Source of the DNA: Schoenoplectus triqueter | Taxonomy: Eukaryota; Streptophyta; Magnoliopsida; Poales; Cyperaceae | Length of the DNA: 23,098 nt | Direction of reading: 5' to 3' | NCBI GenBank assembly: GCA_964058805.1 | Contig: CAXKVV010001252.1 | Coordinates: 5,001 to 28,098, forward strand | Shown here: positions 19,293 through 23,098 of the stretch, piece after piece | Layout: every line of letters begins with the position of its first letter | Position numbering within the stretch: position 1 is the first letter of the stretch | Position numbers and translations under genes: made by a program | The notes under the pieces: model-generated | The model's input: only the letters and a program-made list of their open reading frames with translations | Database searches by the model: none | Told to the model about the DNA's origin: nothing

Positions 19293-22200
19293 ATGGCAAA
19301 TCGAGGAGAAAATCCTCCACGAAATGATCCCGTCAACAATGAAGAGGGGGATGACTTTCCGCCATTTGTGCCGCGCACTCTCAGGGACTACCACATCCCT
19401 AGAGCTGATGATGCACAAGGACCGATCGTCCTTCCACAGGTACTTGGAGATCCACCGAGTTTCGGCTCAGGCGTTGTCAACCTGATCCAGCAAAACTGTT
19501 ACCACGGCTTAGAGGTTGAGAACCCGCACGAGCATCTCAACAACTTCCTCCAATGCTGTCAAACGGTGAAATGTGCAAGAGCAAGCATGGAGTATGTGAA
19601 GTTGGCTTTGTTTCCCTTCTCTCTCAGAGACAAAGCGAAAATTTGGTTTAACTCTCTCCCTAAAGGCTCAGTTGGTACCTGGGCTGAAATGTCTAATCTT
19701 TTCCTTGCAAAGTACTATCCTGTTAGGAGAACTGCTAAGGTTAGAGCACAAATAACTGCATTCAAACAAGGTTATGATGAGTCATTTAGTGACGCTTGGG
19801 ATAGGTTCAACCATTTGCTCCAGTCTTGCCCACACCATAATCTGAGTAACTGGATGCTTGTTGATGCATTTTATAATGGTCTAACTTCCCAGAGTCGTGT
19901 GTTTGTTGATAATGGTGCAGGTGGGACCATCATTGATTTGGAGCCTCAAGAGATCCTCAATCTCTTTGAGCGGTCGGCCCAGCAGCAACAGTGGTCGAAC
20001 CGTGAGATGGTCCGTAGTTCGGGAGGAAAGTACGAGGTTGATCAGCTTGCCTTGATGCAAGCCAAGATTGATGCGCTTCAAATCCAAGTGGACAAACAGA
20101 AGGCAGCCTCAAAAATGGTGCAAGTCCAAGCTTGTACCCTTTGTGGGGACGAGAAGCATGACTATCAAGCATGTCCACTAGCACAACCCGAGGAGGACAC
20201 GGAATATGTCAACTCTCTCAACTCCGAGCCTTCCTTCTTTCCGAAACCACCCTTCACCCGCTCCTACTCAATTGACCCCAATGATCGGCAAGCTTGGAGG
20301 GAAAGACCAAACACCTTTGGATCTTACAACAATAGCAACAACCCTCCTCGCTACCAAAATCAAGGCCCACCACAGCAGCAACAACAAGGAAGTGGAAACC
20401 GTAACTTCTACAACAACACCCATTTTCCAAACCAAGGCCAAAACCGCAATGTTCAACCACCACAATTCAACAATCAACCCAAGCGAGATTTCGTGCCCCA
20501 ACATGTTACTGATTTCATGCACGAGCAAGGGAAGATGAATATGATGATGTTTGAGCAGTTGCAAGCGATGAATGAGAAATTGGCAAGAATGGGGTTTGGT
20601 GACGCAAGTGGAACCTCAAGTTCGGGGGATAAGGGCAAATTACCAAGCCAACCAACCAACCCCCATGGAGAAATTAAAGCAATCCACACATTGAGGAGTG
20701 GTACACAATACACTGGACCTTCTATGCCGGAGGAAACGGTTCAGCCAGAAGGAGAATCAGCTATCAGACAGCAGGCTTGCGACCCGCAAGACACATCATG
20801 CGGCCCGCAAGAGGCACAACAGGGCACATCTGCAGGCTCTTCAGCTGCAATCGGCCCAGAGACATGCGGCCCGCAAGACATCTCATGCGGCCCGCAAGGA
20901 AAGGAGACTGAGACAGAACAGCAATCCGTTGGAGGAGATCAGCCGATACCCGCGGCTGACCAAAATAAGGAGAAGGGCAAGTCAGCAGTGACACAGCCAC
21001 CTTACAGACCGCCTGTCCCATTCCCTCAGAGGCTCGCCAAGGCTCGTTTGGATGAGCAATTTGCCAAATTTATGGAGGTATTGAAACAACTCACCATTTC
21101 TATTCCTTTTACTGACGCACTTATGCAGATGCCTTCCTACTCCAAGTTTCTCAAGGACATCTTATCCAACAAGAGGAGCTTGAAGGATTGCAAGAGCGTA
21201 CAGCTGAACCTTGAATGCAGTGCTGTGGTGAGTCGCGAGCTACCTCCTAAGCTTGGCGATCCAGGTAAGTTCACTATCCCTTGCACCATTGGTAAAGCGG
21301 TTATCAAGAAGGCTTTATGTGATTTGGGGGCAAGTGTGAGTCTCATGCCTCACACCATCTTTCAAAGGATAGGTGTGGGTGAGCTCAAGCCCACCCGTAT
21401 GACTTTGCAGCTTGCAGATTCTTCTGTCCGCTTGCCATTGGGGATAGTGGAGGACGTGCCCGTTCAGGTGGGCAAATTCTTTGTCCCAGGTGATTTCGTG
21501 GTGATGGAGATGGATGAGGACAAGGATGTACCGGTCATTCTAGGGCGTCCTTTCCTCCGAACAGCAAGGACCATATTCGACACATATGAAGGAACTCTCA
21601 CCATGAGAATTGGGGATGAAAAAGTGCAGTTTCAAGTTGCTAAAGCAGTGAAGTACCCCGACTCACCTGATGATTGCTATCGTGTTGATGTCATTGATGA
21701 GCTGGTCAATGACGTGCAGGAAGACTTTCTCGAGCAAACCCAGAGCTCGCTCAGGTATCACTTTGATTTCTTGTCTCATTTTCAGGATGACTTGAGCACT
21801 CAGGACAGTCATGCGACCCGCAAGGACACCCTTGCGGCCCGCAAGGAGCCCATCGAACTGAACATGGATGAAGCAGTTTGTGCAGCTGAAGTCTCAACAG
21901 ATGAACCAGAACGCATACTACGCGAATCACATGAGGTTTTAGCAGATCGTGCACCACCACTCACAGATGCAAGTAAGCCCGAACTCAAGCCTCTTCCCGC
22001 CAATTTGAGGTATGAGTTTCTTGATTCTGACAGGTCTTCTCCAGTGATTGTGAGCACTCATTTGAGCCCCGACGAGACGTCAAGGCTACTGGAGAAACTG
22101 AGAATTCACAGGGGTGCCATTGGGTACTCGATCAAAGATATCAAGGGGCTTAGTCCAGCCATTTGTGCACATCGCATACACCTGGAGGACAATCACAAAC

Positions 22201-23098
22201 CTTCAGTGCAGCATCAAAGGCGGCTCAACCCAATTCTTCAAGAGGTAGTAAAGAAAGAAATTCTTAAATTGCTTGATTCTAACATCATTTTTCCTATCTC
22301 AGACAGCAAATGGGTGAGTTCAGTGCACGTGGTTCCAAAGAAAGGTGGAGCAACAGTGGTTAAGAATGAAAATGGTGAGATGGTTCAAGTGCGCACCACG
22401 ACAGGGTGGAGAATGTGCATTGATTACCGCAAGCTGAATGCTGCGACTCGCAAGGACCACTTCCCCCTTCCTTTTGTGGATCAGATGTTGGAGCGTCTTG
22501 CGAATCACACTCATTTCTGCTACCTTGATGGGTATTCAGGCTTCTTTCAGGTACCCATTCATCCTCAGGATATGGAGATGACGACATTCACATGTCCTTA
22601 TGGCACCTTTGCCTATCGAAGGATGCCGTTTGGCTTGTGTAATGCGCCAGCTACATTCCAAAGAGCGATGATGGCTATTTTCTCTGCTTTCATTGAAAAA
22701 GAGGTTGAGATTTTCATGGATGACTTTTCTGTTTGTGGTACCTCTTTTGATTCTTGTCTAGCCAATCTTTGTAAGGTTTTGCAGAGATGTGAGGAAGTCA
22801 ATCTGGTTCTCAATTGGGAGAAGTGTCACTTCATGGTGCAAGAGGGCATTGTTCTTGGACATCGAGTGACAAGCAAGGGCATCGAAGTTGACAAAGCAAA
22901 AGTTGAGGTCATCGAGAAGCTTTACACACCGACCAACGTCAAGGATGTGCGCAGTTTCCTTGGTCATTGCGGCTTCTACCGCCGTTTCATCAAGGATTTT
23001 GCCCAGATTGCCAAGCCCTTGACAAATCTCTTGGTAAAGGAAAATGATTTTGTCTTTTCTGATGAGTGTGTTAAGTCTTTTCACAGGTTGAAGGAGGC
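19293..23098 (+). CDS. gag-pol: Gag-Pol polyprotein (Athila type), 3' truncated by the window
   Basis: One frame encodes at least 1,268 residues without a stop or frameshift. The start at 19293 is the first ATG after an in-frame stop at 19158. Gag (about residues 30-230) carries the retrotransposon capsid-type helices with IWFNSLP. A zinc knuckle CX2CX4HX4C at residues 281-294 binds the genomic RNA. An Asn/Gln-rich linker follows, then LRSG (467-470) and the PPVPFPQR block (573-580), both typical of Athila. The aspartic protease has its catalytic motif DLGAS at 677-681 and the second conserved motif LGRPFL from 750. The reverse transcriptase has WRMCIDYRKLN (Asp1044), the catalytic Asp1079 in YLDGYSG, and FMDD at 1141-1144. 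The connection region has LGHCGFYRRF from 1223. The frame leaves the window near the RNase H domain. Gag and Pol share a frame, so no ribosomal frameshift is needed. The intact frame suggests a young copy. Confidence 0.92.
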   Translation, partial: MANRGENPPRNDPVNNEEGDDFPPFVPRTLRDYHIPRADDAQGPIVLPQVLGDPPSFGSGVVNLIQQNCYHGLEVENPHEHLNNFLQCCQTVKCARASMEYVKLALFPFSLRDKAKIWFNSLPKGSVGTWAEMSNLFLAKYYPVRRTAKVRAQITAFKQGYDESFSDAWDRFNHLLQSCPHHNLSNWMLVDAFYNGLTSQSRVFVDNGAGGTIIDLEPQEILNLFERSAQQQQWSNREMVRSSGGKYEVDQLALMQAKIDALQIQVDKQKAASKMVQVQACTLCGDEKHDYQACPLAQPEEDTEYVNSLNSEPSFFPKPPFTRSYSIDPNDRQAWRERPNTFGSYNNSNNPPRYQNQGPPQQQQQGSGNRNFYNNTHFPNQGQNRNVQPPQFNNQPKRDFVPQHVTDFMHEQGKMNMMMFEQLQAMNEKLARMGFGDASGTSSSGDKGKLPSQPTNPHGEIKAIHTLRSGTQYTGPSMPEETVQPEGESAIRQQACDPQDTSCGPQEAQQGTSAGSSAAIGPETCGPQDISCGPQGKETETEQQSVGGDQPIPAADQNKEKGKSAVTQPPYRPPVPFPQRLAKARLDEQFAKFMEVLKQLTISIPFTDALMQMPSYSKFLKDILSNKRSLKDCKSVQLNLECSAVVSRELPPKLGDPGKFTIPCTIGKAVIKKALCDLGASVSLMPHTIFQRIGVGELKPTRMTLQLADSSVRLPLGIVEDVPVQVGKFFVPGDFVVMEMDEDKDVPVILGRPFLRTARTIFDTYEGTLTMRIGDEKVQFQVAKAVKYPDSPDDCYRVDVIDELVNDVQEDFLEQTQSSLRYHFDFLSHFQDDLSTQDSHATRKDTLAARKEPIELNMDEAVCAAEVSTDEPERILRESHEVLADRAPPLTDASKPELKPLPANLRYEFLDSDRSSPVIVSTHLSPDETSRLLEKLRIHRGAIGYSIKDIKGLSPAICAHRIHLEDNHKPSVQHQRRLNPILQEVVKKEILKLLDSNIIFPISDSKWVSSVHVVPKKGGATVVKNENGEMVQVRTTTGWRMCIDYRKLNAATRKDHFPLPFVDQMLERLANHTHFCYLDGYSGFFQVPIHPQDMEMTTFTCPYGTFAYRRMPFGLCNAPATFQRAMMAIFSAFIEKEVEIFMDDFSVCGTSFDSCLANLCKVLQRCEEVNLVLNWEKCHFMVQEGIVLGHRVTSKGIEVDKAKVEVIEKLYTPTNVKDVRSFLGHCGFYRRFIKDFAQIAKPLTNLLVKENDFVFSDECVKSFHRLKE
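19480..20010 (+). other. Gag capsid-like domain
   Basis: Region of the polyprotein with the usual plant retrotransposon Gag pattern: an EVENPHEHLNNF helix, ALFPFSLRDKAKIWFNSLP (from residue 105), a W..F...YYP motif, then FKQGYDESFSDAWDRF and a leucine-rich end. It assembles the particle that packages the element's RNA in the cytoplasm. The boundaries are approximate. Confidence 0.8.
20133..20174 (+). other. Gag CCHC zinc knuckle
   Basis: Cys281, Cys284, His289 and Cys294 of the polyprotein give CX2CX4HX4C (CTLCGDEKHDYQAC). This is the single nucleocapsid-type knuckle seen in many Athila Gag proteins. Confidence 0.92.
20776..20811. repeat. Palindrome pair 2, in the gag-protease linker
   Basis: CTTGCGACCCGCAAG (20776-20790) and CATGCGGCCCGCAAG (20797-20811) are 21 bp apart with a 6-bp spacer. 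They are read in phase 1 of the codons as ACDPQ and SCGPQ. Confidence 0.9.
20863..20898. repeat. Palindrome pair 3, in the gag-protease linker
   Basis: CATGCGGCCCGCAAG occurs at 20863-20877 and 20884-20898, again 21 bp apart with a 6-bp spacer, and is read as TCGPQ and SCGPQ. Pairs 2 and 3 start 87 bp apart in a linker with little other conservation. Confidence 0.9.
21240..21660 (+). other. Retroviral-type aspartic protease domain
   Basis: Contains KKALCDLGASVSLMP, with catalytic Asp677 at 21321, and LGRPFLRTAR (residues 750-759), a pairing characteristic of plant gypsy proteases. It would cut the polyprotein into Gag, protease, reverse transcriptase and integrase. Domain edges are estimated. 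Confidence 0.88.
21810..21845. repeat. Palindrome pair 4, between protease and reverse transcriptase
   Basis: CATGCGACCCGCAAG (21810-21824) and CTTGCGGCCCGCAAG (21831-21845) are 21 bp apart with spacer GACACC. Here the motif is in phase 0 and reads HATRK and LAARK, unlike pairs 2 and 3. Confidence 0.9.
22220..22995 (+). other. Reverse transcriptase domain and connection
   Basis: Carries SKWVSSVHVVPKKGG, WRMCIDYRKLNAATRKDHFP, YLDGYSGFFQVPIHP (Asp1079), RRMPFGLCNAPATFQRAM, FMDDFSV (Asp1143 and Asp1144) and LGHRVTSKGIEVDKAK. All three catalytic aspartates are present, so the enzyme looks functional. It copies element RNA into DNA from the tRNA-Asp primer. Confidence 0.95.

Larger units (their letters stand above)
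15879..23098 (+). mobile_element. Athila-type Ty3/gypsy LTR retrotransposon (5' part)
   Basis: The element comprises a 5' LTR, a tRNA-Asp primer-binding site, a leader and an open gag-pol frame that leaves the window within pol. The Athila assignment rests on the tRNA-Asp primer-binding site, a single gag-pro-pol frame, the LRSG motif between gag and protease, the PPVPFPQR block, the protease motif DLGAS and the reverse-transcriptase motif FMDD. RNase H, integrase, any envelope-like ORF and the 3' LTR are outside the window. The satellite stops in mid-monomer at 15878, so the element appears to be inserted in the array. The target-site duplication cannot be confirmed because the right end is missing; the candidate 5-bp site is GTCGG at 15874-15878. 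Confidence 0.9.

Noticed and set aside
20206..20991. Forward open frames of 97-110 codons inside gag
   Set aside because: They are out of frame with the continuous Gag-Pol frame, which carries all recognisable domains.
19881..23084. Reverse-strand open frames of 60-108 codons
   Set aside because: All are antisense shadows of gag-pol without any recognisable domain.

Overview
The window is plant nuclear DNA in two parts: a very long GC-rich tandem satellite (1 to about 15878), then the 5' portion of a Ty3/gypsy LTR retrotransposon of the Athila type (about 15879 to the right edge). Three things point to a flowering plant: a primer-binding site complementary to plant tRNA-Asp, an Athila-style gag-pol protein in one frame, and a long AT-rich LTR. 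The species cannot be named from the sequence. No ordinary host gene, rRNA, tRNA or bacterial feature was found.

Satellite, 1-15878. About 270 head-to-tail monomers of 58 bp, each with a GGTACC core, two CGTTTTC blocks and a GCGCGCCCGGACTC block. The monomers are grouped into higher-order repeats: a 3.2-kb (about 56-monomer) direct duplication (about 3412-6657 and 6658-9850), a 406-bp 7-mer unit, a 290-bp 5-mer unit, and a 2-kb block shared between about 1045-3480 and 13545-15520. The consensus has no stop codon in any forward frame, so the array contains many long but spurious ORFs (up to 742 codons). I do not call any of them genes.

Retrotransposon, 15879-23098 (open at the right edge). 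The LTR begins with TGTG exactly where the satellite breaks off and ends about 19063, just before the tRNA-Asp primer-binding site (19071-19088). The LTR is about 3.2 kb. It holds a 3 x 29-bp repeat, a diverged 255-bp duplication, an 850-bp AT-rich tract, a 2 x 26-bp repeat, a 6 x 21-bp palindromic array and a TATA-like box. After a leader with a strong 3'-splice-site-like sequence, one uninterrupted reading frame (ATG at 19293, still open at 23098) encodes Gag with a CCHC knuckle, an aspartic protease and a reverse transcriptase, and runs toward RNase H. RNase H, integrase, any envelope-like ORF and the 3' LTR lie beyond the window.

The most unusual signal is a 15-bp near-palindrome, CTTGCGGSCCGCAAG. 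It recurs at five places in the element, both in the LTR and inside gag-pol. At every place the copies are exactly 21 bp apart (15-bp motif plus 6-bp spacer), so each pair could fold as a 15-bp stem with a 6-nt loop. In the coding region it is read in two different frames (CGPQ versus ATRK/AARK), so the DNA or RNA sequence is kept rather than a peptide.
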